Shown: positions 38,354-47,122 of the stretch, piece by piece
How the letters are laid out: each line of letters begins with the position of its first letter
Position numbering within the stretch: the first letter of the stretch is position 1
Assembly (NCBI RefSeq): GCF_003268635.1
Contig: NZ_CP029639.1
Location: 3,297,501 to 3,361,500 of the forward strand
Source of the DNA: Paenibacillus sp. DCT19
Lineage (GTDB): Bacteria > Bacillota > Bacilli > Paenibacillales > Paenibacillaceae
Direction of reading: 5' to 3'
Length of the DNA: 64,000 nucleotides
Made by a program: the position numbers and the translations under genes
Notes under the pieces: model-generated
Databases searched by the model: none
Told to the model about the DNA's origin: nothing
Seen by the model: the letters and a program-made list of their open reading frames with translations, nothing else

Positions 38354-39757
38354 ATGAGCACATCAGAGCAAACATTGCTGACCGGCAAGTTAATAGAAGA
38401 TGAAGCTACATTGCGCACCGAATTTGCAGGTTGTTCCGATGTGATATTTCACTCGTTCCGCACAGCCTGCCATACTTCTGCGTTGTGTGTGTACTGTGTG
38501 GGGCTAATCGATACAGATCGGTTAGAACGTCAAGTGTTAGAGCCGCTTATGGCAATGAAAAGAAATGCAGAGTCATCACAGGTTCCGATGGCATCGTCTA
38601 AGACCATTCTTGCAATAAGTCAAGCAGCGCAGGCTGTCATGGAAGGACAAGCACTTATTCTTATTGATGGCGAAGTACCAGGCACAATTTATCCATTGTA
38701 CCAAGTCCCAAGCCGAACACCGGAGGAGCCAGCAGCGGAATCTACGGTACGAGGTTCACGGGACGGTTTTACCGAATCATTAAGCACGAATCTATCCTTG
38801 CTTCGGATGAGAATCAAGACACCTGCTCTTAAGTTACAGATGCGAACCATGGGGGAGTTTACAGGCACGCAGGTTACGCTTGCGTATGTAGAAGGCATTA
38901 TACAACCGCAATTACTGCAAGAAGTAGAAGCTCGTTTGGCGCAGTTAAAGATACAAGATGTGCTAGAAAGTCAATACATAGAGGAGGGAATCATCGATCA
39001 GCGTTTCTCACCCTTCCCACAGATGATCGCAACGGAGAGACCTGACGTAGTCACTTCCAATCTGTTAGAAGGCAAGTTCGCATTGTTGATCGATGGCACT
39101 CCATTTAGTTTAATAGCTCCGGTTACTCTGTTTTCCATGCTGCAATCACCTGAGGATTACTATCAAAATATGTTCATGAGTGTATTTGTTCGCTGGCTAC
39201 GCTATATCTTCTATGCATTGTCTCTGCTGCTTCCCTCGGCGTATGTAGCAATAACAACATTCCATCAGGAAATGGTTCCAACGGTTCTACTGCTTAGCAT
39301 TGCAAAAGCACGGGAGGAGATTCCTTTTCCAGCACTTGTCGAAGCGCTCATTATGGAAATTTCCTTTGAAGCATTACGAGAGGCTGGCATTCGGCTACCT
39401 AAACAGGTGGGTGCGGCTGTGAGTATTGTTGGCGCATTAATTATCGGCCAAGCTGCAACAACTGCGGGAATTGTCTCGGCTCCAATGATTATCATCGTAG
39501 CGATTACAGGCATCGCATCGTTTATGATTCCAAGATATGCTGCCAGCATTGCCGCACGTTTATTGCGTTTCCCAATTATGCTGATGGCTGGCACTCTAGG
39601 CTTAATCGGTGTAATGCTAGGGGTGATCCTCATCGTGATTCACTTAAGCAGTTTACGCTCCTTTGGTACACCCTACCTATCTCCTGCAACACCAACGTCA
39701 GCCCAAAAGCTTAAGGATGTATGGTGGCGACCGACGCAAGAGAACAAAACCCGATAG
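38354..39757 (+). CDS. Spore germination protein, GerA family (GerAA/GerKA type)
   Basis: This 467-residue membrane protein has a soluble N-terminal domain (about 1-260, including FRTACHTSALCVYCVGLIDTDRLERQVLEPLMAM) and a C-terminal membrane domain of five or more helices (PEDYYQNMFMSVFVRWLRYIFYALSLLLPSAYVAITTFHQEMVPTVLL; EISFEALREAGIRLPKQVGAAVSIVGALIIGQAATTAGIVSAPMIIIVAITGIASFM). This is the GerA subunit of a nutrient-germinant receptor in the spore inner membrane. ATG at 38354 follows GGAGGACACATC. It is followed by GerB and GerC subunits, an intact tricistronic operon. Confidence 0.95.
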   Translation: MSTSEQTLLTGKLIEDEATLRTEFAGCSDVIFHSFRTACHTSALCVYCVGLIDTDRLERQVLEPLMAMKRNAESSQVPMASSKTILAISQAAQAVMEGQALILIDGEVPGTIYPLYQVPSRTPEEPAAESTVRGSRDGFTESLSTNLSLLRMRIKTPALKLQMRTMGEFTGTQVTLAYVEGIIQPQLLQEVEARLAQLKIQDVLESQYIEEGIIDQRFSPFPQMIATERPDVVTSNLLEGKFALLIDGTPFSLIAPVTLFSMLQSPEDYYQNMFMSVFVRWLRYIFYALSLLLPSAYVAITTFHQEMVPTVLLLSIAKAREEIPFPALVEALIMEISFEALREAGIRLPKQVGAAVSIVGALIIGQAATTAGIVSAPMIIIVAITGIASFMIPRYAASIAARLLRFPIMLMAGTLGLIGVMLGVILIVIHLSSLRSFGTPYLSPATPTSAQKLKDVWWRPTQENKTR

Positions 39758-39794
39758 ACTGGCAATGATTACGCAACAGGGGAGGCGATGTTCA

Positions 39795-40928
39795 ATGTTG
39801 ACCGAGAAGGGGAAAATATCTGTCACTCAATTAGCATTTATGATTTTTCCCGCCATTCTCGCTACATCCATCTTATCCGTCCCTGGGATTACAATGCATT
39901 ATGCAGGACATGACATGTGGATTTCTCCCATCTGGGCATCACTCGTTGGCTTAGCGACTATAGGCATATCACTTGGGCTTGAACGACTATATCCTGGTAA
40001 AACGATTATGCAATCTTCAACGCTCATCGTCGGCTGGTTGCCAGGCAAGTTATTTGGGCTCATGTATCTTGGGTTCCTGCCCCACTTAACAGGCTTAATT
40101 ATTCGTGGATATGGAGAGTTTATTGCAAGTAACGCTTTGCCTAAGACACCCTTGTTCGTGATTATGGGTACGATGGTGGTCGTCTGCGTGATCAATGTTA
40201 GATTGGGTATCGAAGTGGTGGGGCGTACTTCTCAAGTATTTGTCACATTGGTTGTTGTGCTTCTATGCCTGATCTTTGTCCTGTTAACCAAGGAGCTCAA
40301 GCCGGAAGAAATGCTGCCTTTGATGGAAAAAGGTATCATGCCAAGCTTGAAAGGGGCAGTCGCGCCTGCTGCTTGGTTCAGTGAATATATTGTGTTGGCG
40401 TTTATGTTACCTTACGTTAATCGGAAAAAGGGTTTAACAAAAACAATGCTGTTCTCTCTTCTATTTACAACGGTTTCCATGATGGTTACCAATCTCATCT
40501 GCTTATTTCTAATTGGAGACTTAACCGATAGTTTTGCATATCCGGTCATGGTTGCTGCACGTTATATCACCATTGCTGACTTTCTCCAGCATATTGAGTC
40601 CATTATTATTGCCATATGGATCTTTGGGATTTTTGTCAAGATCTCTGTATTTCTCTATATTTTTGCGACATCTACCGCAGAGTGGTTTGGTTTGAATGAC
40701 TATAAACCTGTTGTAGCACCGCTCGCATTTTTATGTATGGTTTTTGCCTATTGGATTGTATCCGACACCGCCAGTGCTGCCAATCTTGTCAGCTCTTCAG
40801 CGAATGTATATACCTTGGTGCTGTTGCTGGCTTTTCCGGCAATCTTGTATGGTATAGCCTTGCTCAGAACGATGTGGACACGCAGTCGCGGAGATGGAGC
40901 TAAGGCAGGATCGGAGGGAAGAGAATGA
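39795..40928 (+). CDS. Spore germination permease, GerB subunit (spore permease family)
   Basis: This 377-residue protein has about ten hydrophobic segments and belongs to the GerAB/spore permease group of the APC superfamily: ISVTQLAFMIFPAILATSILSVPGITMHYAGHDMWISPIWAS at the start. It contributes the germinant-binding subunit of the receptor. ATG at 39795 behind GGGGAGGCG is preferred over an upstream frame start inside the gerA end. Its last four bases (ATGA) overlap the start of the GerC gene. Confidence 0.94.
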   Translation: MLTEKGKISVTQLAFMIFPAILATSILSVPGITMHYAGHDMWISPIWASLVGLATIGISLGLERLYPGKTIMQSSTLIVGWLPGKLFGLMYLGFLPHLTGLIIRGYGEFIASNALPKTPLFVIMGTMVVVCVINVRLGIEVVGRTSQVFVTLVVVLLCLIFVLLTKELKPEEMLPLMEKGIMPSLKGAVAPAAWFSEYIVLAFMLPYVNRKKGLTKTMLFSLLFTTVSMMVTNLICLFLIGDLTDSFAYPVMVAARYITIADFLQHIESIIIAIWIFGIFVKISVFLYIFATSTAEWFGLNDYKPVVAPLAFLCMVFAYWIVSDTASAANLVSSSANVYTLVLLLAFPAILYGIALLRTMWTRSRGDGAKAGSEGRE

Positions 40929-42100
40929 GGAAAGTGATATCTATCATCATGATATTGCTTAGCAGCATCGTATTATCTGGGTGTTGGGATCGGATTGAGG
41001 TTAACGATTTGGCAATTGTGCTCGCAACAGCCATCGATTATGAAGAAGAACGATATCAACTAACTTCCCAGATATTTATTCCAAGAAAGGCGGGCGGGGG
41101 ATCCTCCGGAGGTAGTGAAGGGAGTCCGAGCGGGGTAACGATGATTCGAACAGCGGAAGGAAGTACAGTAGCCGAAGCGCTAAATCGCTTGCAAAGGAAA
41201 GTGCCACGGAATATGTTCTGGGGGCACTGTGAGGTCATAGTCATTAGTGAGCATGCTGGCAAAAAGGGTTTGCGCCAATACATCGATTTTCTGCTTCGAT
41301 ACCCTCAATTCCGCGAACATGCCTACGTCTTCTCTACTAGTGATTCTGCTAAGGATATCCTAGCATTGCTTGATCCCCTCGAAAGAAGTTCAGCAGAATC
41401 TTTGCGTGAGATGGCCAATATGAAGCTGGGTACACGAGTGACGGTACTTGAACTAGCCCAGTCTATTGAAGGACCAAGCCGTTCTGCTACATTGTCACGA
41501 ATGTTAATGTTACCACCAGATCCCGGGAAAGATCGATTTGCATCCAATCCATATGTCAAAGGGTTAAGCTTATATAAAAATGATCATTATGTTAAAACAG
41601 TTACCGAACCATTGAGTGTGGGCATTCTGTTGCTTGCGAACGAGCTGGAGAATATTATCATGCCGGTACAGGTGAAGAATATGGAGGGTTCCTTTTCCAT
41701 AAGGCCAATTGAAATGCATACCGCTTTAACCCCTCAAATTATCAATAATGAATGGCGTATGCAGGTTAAAGTGAAGTCCAAAGGAGAAGTGGTGCTTAAC
41801 ACGACCGATGGTAACTTAACCGATCCTTCCATATTAAATGAATTGGACAAAGCATGGTCAGAACATTTGAAAGAGCTAGCAGAAAAAGCTTTATCCATGG
41901 CACAGAAAGAGTTAAAAACAGATTATTTTCAATTCGCTACCGAATTCCGCAGACATTATCCCAAGCAATGGAATAGAGAGCAGAAGAACTGGGAAGAGAT
42001 TTTTTCTACGATGGACGTTCAGGTGAAGGTAGAAGCGCTCGTGACACGTACAGGAAAGTCCATAGGCCCTCAAGGTATACCTGAGCAGGGTGCAGACTAA
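40925..42100 (+). CDS. Spore germination lipoprotein, GerC subunit (Ger(x)C family)
   Basis: This 391-residue protein has a lipoprotein signal MRKVISIIMILLSSIVLSGC with Cys 20, then the typical WDRIEVNDLAIVLATAIDYEEE. It has the GerC middle and C-terminal regions (GLSLYKNDHYVKTVTEPLSVGILLL, and DYFQFATEFRRHYPKQWNREQKNWEEIFSTMDVQVKVEA). It is the lipid-anchored third subunit of the germinant receptor and overlaps the GerB gene by 4 bases. Confidence 0.95.
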   Translation: MRKVISIIMILLSSIVLSGCWDRIEVNDLAIVLATAIDYEEERYQLTSQIFIPRKAGGGSSGGSEGSPSGVTMIRTAEGSTVAEALNRLQRKVPRNMFWGHCEVIVISEHAGKKGLRQYIDFLLRYPQFREHAYVFSTSDSAKDILALLDPLERSSAESLREMANMKLGTRVTVLELAQSIEGPSRSATLSRMLMLPPDPGKDRFASNPYVKGLSLYKNDHYVKTVTEPLSVGILLLANELENIIMPVQVKNMEGSFSIRPIEMHTALTPQIINNEWRMQVKVKSKGEVVLNTTDGNLTDPSILNELDKAWSEHLKELAEKALSMAQKELKTDYFQFATEFRRHYPKQWNREQKNWEEIFSTMDVQVKVEALVTRTGKSIGPQGIPEQGAD

Positions 42101-42151
42101 CCTAGGGACTTCTGTTAATACAGATAAGAAGTGTAGGGAGGAATAGATCGA

Positions 42152-42369
42152 ATGAAATTCGTATCTGTCCTGGGAATATTTCTACTGACAGCAGCGATTG
42201 TGTATGGCGAGTGGCGCAGTAGTGCACAGAAAAAGCAAGAATCGTCGCAGGAGGTTTAACACTACTGTCAGCGATGCTTGCTCTAATTTTGTTGTTTCTA
42301 CCCAGTCTGCCTGGCCCGACGCAGTGGATTAAACTTTTGTTCGGGAAAATAGACAAGTTCATGAAATGA
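42152..42369 (+). CDS. Small membrane protein in the ger operon, frameshifted
   Basis: The joined protein is about 72 residues with two membrane helices: MKFVSVLGIFLLTAAIVYGEW and IVAGGLTLLSAMLALILLFLPSLPGPTQW. Similar two-helix proteins with the PGPTQ motif occur next to ger operons in Bacillota, by memory of the family. Here AAAAA 42230-42234 breaks the frame; one more A joins QKKAR to IVAGGLTLL. The ATG at 42152 follows AGGGAGGAATAG. Without the correction the second helix is lost. It probably modulates the receptor but its role is unknown. Confidence 0.65.
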
Positions 42370-42452
42370 ACTTCGCAGTTCATGGTAAATAATGATTTTA
42401 TTGCTATAAGGTGTAGACGATGCGAGAGCTAACTGGAATGCAGAAGAGAAAA

Positions 42453-42800
42453 CTAGATCCTCATCAAGATCGCTTCTCGGGTGCTTTTGGGAAGTTTACC
42501 GAAGACCAAATCATAAGAATGATCAATCATAGGAAACACATCGGATTCATCCATAGATTCATTGATCAGAACGGTGTTCCAGTGTTTTTTGTTCATATGA
42601 TATCCTGGCTGTATATTCTCATTTTGTTCTCTCAAATTTTCCGCAATAACCGGATCACATTTGAGGTTTATCGTATGTCTGCTTTCAAAAATGAGTGCAA
42701 ACATTTTTCCGGCAACCTTGATCACGAGGATGTCTGGCCCAAAAGGAAAGTCCTTCACCGCACCCTTCTTCGTCAGGCAGTATTCAATGATATTGTTCAT
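42453..42800 (-). CDS. MmcQ/YjbR-family protein
   Basis: This 115-residue protein matches the MmcQ/YjbR pattern: KKGAVKDFPFGPDILVIKVAGKMFALI, INLKCDPVIAENLRE and GYHMNKKHWNTVLINESMDESDVFPMIDHSYDLVFGKLPK. These small DNA-binding-fold proteins have unclear function. ATG at 42800 follows AAAGGAGAT, so the longer frame from 42827 is not used. It is the last conserved gene before the toxin island, on the opposite strand. Confidence 0.9.
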   Translation of the reverse strand: MNNIIEYCLTKKGAVKDFPFGPDILVIKVAGKMFALIFESRHTINLKCDPVIAENLREQNENIQPGYHMNKKHWNTVLINESMDESDVFPMIDHSYDLVFGKLPKSTREAILMRI

Positions 42801-43141
42801 GCAAAAGTAAATCTCCTTTATAGGCATCGTATATTAGGTTAAAGTTTAAACTGATTATCCATAGTATAACAGATGCTCATCTGCTATGAATTAATGGTGT
42901 AAAGACTGGGATAAAAGTGCTAAGTAGGCTGGTTAAAGACGAAAATATTTAAATGGGCAAGAAGAAGGGGCAGTAGTGATACTGCTTCATTTTTGTGCGC
43001 GGATACGAATACATCATATGTATATAAAGTCTTATTTTTATCCTTTTTAATGAAAATTAACAAAATCCATTAAACATTTTATTTTTAAAGTCGATAAATA
43101 GAAATTAATACATCTGAGAAAATAGGTGGTGAGTGAGGAAT
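42801..43141 (+). other. Spacer before the toxin island, with a terminator-like hairpin
   Basis: GCAGTA (42970-42975) and TACTGC (42980-42985) form a hairpin inside GAAG...CTTC, followed by ATTTTTG (about 42963-42995). The rest, up to the first spike gene, is very AT-rich with no clear promoter by eye. No gene is seen. Confidence 0.5.
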
Positions 43142-44714
43142 ATGTCTCTAGTAACAGTTAGTTATGAACAATTGCAGATTCAGCCATTTGATATCCGAAT
43201 TCATGAAGTAACTTTACTCATGAAAGTTCATGATCATGGCAAGCTTACTTTCACTGGAGTGATTCCAGAAGAGAAGGAAGAACAGTACGTACGAATGGCG
43301 GACGAGAGTACACCAGTTGAATTGTTCTATACGGACGAGCAGGGTCAAAAGCAACGTTTATTTCACGGAATTATTTTGAAGCTACATGTGAAGGTGGAGA
43401 ACAAAGTGTACTGGCTTGAAGCGGAGCTGTGTCCCATTCGCATGCAATGGATCTCGGCGCAAAACACGTTCCTATCAAAATATAAGTATTTGATTCTGAC
43501 GTTATGCAGAAGATTAGTGGGTTCTATCCGGATGGACAGGTCTTCAATACATTTATTGAGAAAAAAAAGCTGGGTGCGTATACACTACAATATCAAGAAA
43601 CCGATTGGGAGTTCCTGAAGCGGCTTGCGTCACATTATCATACGGTTCTTGTTCCTGTATCAACGGAGGAACGGATTCGCATCTATCTTGGGCTGCCTGA
43701 ACAACGGGATGCCGGCAAGCTGGAAGCGACACATTACCGCATGTATAAGGACATGCTCGCTTATCAGAAAGAAGCCAAGTTGGGGACGAGCGATATTAAC
43801 GAGAAGGATTATATCCGTTATGAAGTTCAGGTACGTGATCGTGTGCTCCAGCTTGGGGATCAAGTGCAGTTCAAAGGACATTCACTATATGTGTTCGAAA
43901 TTCGGACTGAGATGAAAAAGGGATTGCTTTTACATCATTATGTGCTTGGCCATAAAGCATCTGCATATCGCCGCAAGCGTTACAACTCCCGCTTGGTAGG
44001 TGCGTCCATCTCCGGAAATATCATGGGTGTAGTGAGAGACGAGGTCCAGGTTCATCTAGATATCGATCAGGAGTGGAGCCTGGCGACAGCCTATCTGTTC
44101 CATACTCCACGATGTATGCATCGGATGATCAGACTGGCTGGTATTGCATGCCTGAAAAAGGTGACAGTATAAGGCTCTATTTTCCCAATGCTAGAGAAAC
44201 TGAGGGCATTGCGCTCAGTTCTGTTCGTCAAAAACTACCTGCAGAAGAAAGTCCGGCAAGTGCGGCACAATCAGGGTCTGGAGCATCATCGCAAACAGGT
44301 GGAAGTGGAGGGAGTAGCGGGGCAGGTGGAGGAACGACAACGGTTGTACAGCAGCAACAGCTGCAGCCAGTTGTGAATTTTGATAAGGATCTGAAAGAAG
44401 ATCTGATGGCCAATCCCAATACGAAGTTCCTTCTAACACCGACGGGTCAGAAGATTACCTTTGAAGAGGATCGCATCACGATTACCGGCTCGACCGGAGG
44501 GGCAACGCTGACCCTGACCAGTGCTGGAACGATTATTCTTAATTGCGAGAACAAGATCACGCTACAGGCAAGTAAACAAGTGGAATTAGTAGCAGAGACG
44601 GTGACCCTTCAGGCGAATCAGATTGATATGTCTACCAAAGACGGTAATGGCGGTTTAACCATCGATCAAGGACAGGTCGTGATCAAAGGGATCGAAATAT
44701 TAATGAATCAGTAA
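43142..44714 (+). pseudogene. VgrG-like spike gene, several frameshifts
   Basis: Three frames together make a ~525-residue VgrG/phage gpD-like spike. The gpD-like first part (MSLVTVSYEQLQIQPFDIRIHEVTLLMKVHDHGKLTFTGV) continues through QYQETDWEFLKRLASHYHTVLVP and GDQVQFKGHSLYVFE, then an OB-fold (VGASISGNIMGVVRDEVQVHLDID) and a beta-helix (TLTSAGTIILNCENKITLQASKQVELVAETVTLQANQIDM). Breaks lie at about 43432-43500 (two or three small shifts) and near 44080 (one base). A linker of Gly/Ser/Gln (about 44275-44365) precedes the needle. It lacks a C-terminal toxin. It may be decayed, or some shifts may be sequencing losses. A GTG at 43133 is an alternative start. Confidence 0.75.
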
Positions 44715-44733
44715 AAATGCGGAGGATGGACCC

Positions 44734-45873
44734 ATGCATCAGATGGAACTATGGCAGCAGTTTCTGGAACAAGAGGCATTGCCGCTGCGAAACGCCCAAG
44801 TACATAAGCTTCATGAATTTTATATTGCGAATAGATCAGAGATCGTGCAAGGGTTCGTTCCGTTATTTGGGACGCTGTGTGAACAAATCTTGCTCCAGCA
44901 AGAGCGCGGAGAGCTTCAGTCGTGCAGTACTATACACGTGTCGTTGATGCGGACAAGGCTCATTCAAGGCGATCCTGCCTACATGCTGCACGCAAGTGAT
45001 AGACGTCAAGAAAGTGAAGTGCCTGTCAGTGGATTTTTATATGATGCGAGCTGGATCTACAGCTTTATGGATCAATGGATTGAGGAATGCGAGGATGGTC
45101 GCAGACGGTATATGAATCGGATTGATCAGGCCGCATTAGAGGCATGGCAAGCAGGTCAGCTCTATCCTTTTCACATTTATATGGTTCTTGCTGTTCGTCA
45201 TGCGATGGATACGATCCGTACAATGGATTCATTTGAAGCAATCAGAAAAGAGGTACACTTCGAAGTTCGTGTGGGAGAGTATCAGGATCAGGAAGTAACG
45301 GAATCGGTATATCGTTTCAACGGATTACAGAGAAGCTCTATTGCGTGCAAAGGTTGGCTGGAAAGCAGGCTACCGAATGAATATATCTATGAACATATCG
45401 CTGGTGTTAATCTCTGTAACGGAAATTATGCAGAACTCGATTTCAATCATGCGAGATTCGAGGAAGTGGATTTGAGTGGAAGCAGCTTTGAAGGCGCAAG
45501 CCTACTAGGCACACGATTTGAACGTTGTCAATGTACACAGTCCAACTACGGGCAAACACTACTTATTGATACAGACTTTCGAGATTGTAACCTCACAGGT
45601 GCCAACTTCGATGGCGCATGGAGTGAACGGGATACATTCATAGAGACGCATGGACTGATCTATGGTATTCATGGACTTCGGTTTCAGGGAGCGAATCTAA
45701 GCCATGCCACATTTAGGTACGCTAGGATTGCTGGTGATTTTACGGGCGCAGAACTAGAGCAGGTGAATTTTACAGGAGCAGATCTCTCAGGTAGCCGGAT
45801 GCTTGCACAGGATCGGTTCCGGGTTGAACTGACCTCTGAGCAACGAGCTTCCGTAGAATGGGTTGAGGCTTAG
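44734..45873 (+). CDS. Pentapeptide-repeat protein of the spike cluster
   Basis: This 379-residue protein has a helical N-terminal part of unknown family (about 1-225) and a C-terminal pentapeptide-repeat beta-helix (ARFEEVDLSGSSFEGASLLGTRFERC; TDFRDCNLTGANFDGAW; ADLSGSRMLAQDRF). It lies between the spike pseudogene and an Imm11-like gene and is 20 bases after the former. Pentapeptide proteins occur beside VgrG-PAAR genes in type VI clusters, where some act as effector adaptors, so a loading or adaptor role is plausible but not shown. ATG at 44734 follows GCGGAGGATGGACCC. Confidence 0.8.
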   Translation: MHQMELWQQFLEQEALPLRNAQVHKLHEFYIANRSEIVQGFVPLFGTLCEQILLQQERGELQSCSTIHVSLMRTRLIQGDPAYMLHASDRRQESEVPVSGFLYDASWIYSFMDQWIEECEDGRRRYMNRIDQAALEAWQAGQLYPFHIYMVLAVRHAMDTIRTMDSFEAIRKEVHFEVRVGEYQDQEVTESVYRFNGLQRSSIACKGWLESRLPNEYIYEHIAGVNLCNGNYAELDFNHARFEEVDLSGSSFEGASLLGTRFERCQCTQSNYGQTLLIDTDFRDCNLTGANFDGAWSERDTFIETHGLIYGIHGLRFQGANLSHATFRYARIAGDFTGAELEQVNFTGADLSGSRMLAQDRFRVELTSEQRASVEWVEA

Positions 45874-45884
45874 GAGGCTAGCGT

Positions 45885-46427
45885 ATGGATTACTATATCA
45901 TCGAATATGACCGCCGTCTCCCGCAGCAAGGGGCTATTCAATGGCCGGAACGGATGCTTCAGGGGTATGAACAGACAGCAGATGAAGAAATGGTGTATGT
46001 AAAACAAGGTGAAGTGTTTACATCCCCATGTATCGTGAACCACTATCCTATACAACTGTATGTGGAAGAGCTATCTCGCATCATGCTCAAAATGGAATCA
46101 GATCTTCATCACAAACGCATTGTTGTCATGAATCTGGAGCAGCAGAACCAGACGTTCTATGAATGGATCGAGTTACCTCAAGTGAGCTGGATGGCACCCG
46201 AGGCAGTTCAGGTTCAAGCTGGACAAGTGAACGGTATAGCTCTTGGACATCAAGGGTTGAGCGAAAGCTCAATATGGTGCGTCCCGTATTACCGTTCATA
46301 TCTGACAATCGTAGGACTTGAAGTAGCCGAGAAGTTATTAAAAGCAGGAATATACGGGTTAATCGTGAGACCGATTCAGATAACAGGAGGAGAACTAGAT
46401 GGGGATTATAGATACGGTACTAGATAA
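45885..46427 (+). CDS. Imm11/DUF1629-like protein
   Basis: This 180-residue protein has the Imm11 (DUF1629) look: a soluble alpha/beta protein ending with RSYLTIVGLEVAEKLLKAGIYGLIVRPIQ, similar to the conserved C-terminal helix and strand of that family. Members are immunity or accessory proteins of toxin systems. It starts 11 bases after the pentapeptide gene, behind TTAGGAGGCTAGCGT. Its C-terminus overlaps the next gene by 29 bases. It could serve as a chaperone for spike assembly or as immunity; the data do not decide. Confidence 0.55.
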   Translation: MDYYIIEYDRRLPQQGAIQWPERMLQGYEQTADEEMVYVKQGEVFTSPCIVNHYPIQLYVEELSRIMLKMESDLHHKRIVVMNLEQQNQTFYEWIELPQVSWMAPEAVQVQAGQVNGIALGHQGLSESSIWCVPYYRSYLTIVGLEVAEKLLKAGIYGLIVRPIQITGGELDGDYRYGTR

Positions 46428-47100
46428 AGGTACGCTAGGTGAGTTGCTAAGCTCACCTTGGAGAAGTGAGGATACCTATGTAACCGCAGGTGCTTATATG
46501 TATTGTACCTTAGGAACACATGAGGATGTGCTTAACAAGCTGGAGCCTAATGGTGTGTATATCAATGGGAGTCCAATGCTAACAGTGGACGACTGCGTGA
46601 CGTCCACATCGGAGCCAAGAGTTATGCACGGCGTGCCTTGTACCAAGATGGGAGAAAACATTGATGGGAATCTGTATTCGTTCGGATACTGTAGAAGTGA
46701 GCTGCATCCCATGAAGACAGCGGAAAAGCTAATTGGAGATTACGCTGCCCTTCCACATATCATTGATCCAGATCCATTAGAACCAACATTCGGTAAGGCT
46801 GTATTTCCATGTGCGCCAGATTTGATGCCTACAGCTTCAACATCTGCACCAGCACAAGCCCCATTTACCGCTCAAGCTACAGCCCAACTTAGCGCTTTGG
46901 TCTCACTACCCATGTCTAATTCATTATTGGATGCATTGACTGGAGCAACGACAAAGTGGACAAATGGGAGTTCCAATGTATCTATTCAAGGGGTACCCGC
47001 ATTAACGAGCAAGTCTTGCTTGTATTGCAAATGCGGTGGGAAAATCAGCTTACTTACCAATGGCATGGATCCAGCTCCCCCTCAATTTTCAGCGAGGTAG
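46399..47100 (+). CDS. DUF4280 PAAR-like spike tip protein
   Basis: This 233-residue protein matches DUF4280: VTAGAYMYCTLGTHEDVLNKL, MLTVDDCVTSTS, IDGNLYSFGYCRSELHPMKTAE, FPCAPDLMPTAS and VPALTSKSCLYCKCGGKISLLTNG. DUF4280 is a PAAR-like, cysteine-rich tip that caps spike proteins and may bind metal. A Thr/Ala/Pro-rich linker lies between about 145 and 175. ATG at 46399 follows ACAGGAGGAGAACTAG, overlapping the Imm11-like gene. It is directly followed by the full-length spike-toxin gene, its likely partner. Confidence 0.88.
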   Translation: MGIIDTVLDKGTLGELLSSPWRSEDTYVTAGAYMYCTLGTHEDVLNKLEPNGVYINGSPMLTVDDCVTSTSEPRVMHGVPCTKMGENIDGNLYSFGYCRSELHPMKTAEKLIGDYAALPHIIDPDPLEPTFGKAVFPCAPDLMPTASTSAPAQAPFTAQATAQLSALVSLPMSNSLLDALTGATTKWTNGSSNVSIQGVPALTSKSCLYCKCGGKISLLTNGMDPAPPQFSAR

Positions 47101-47122
47101 TTTCTAAAGGGGGAGATGAGAT

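Noticed and set aside
43142..44714. Programmed frameshifting in the first spike gene
   Set aside because: No slippery heptamer plus stimulatory structure is evident, and the breaks are several and in different positions; decay or sequencing error fits better.
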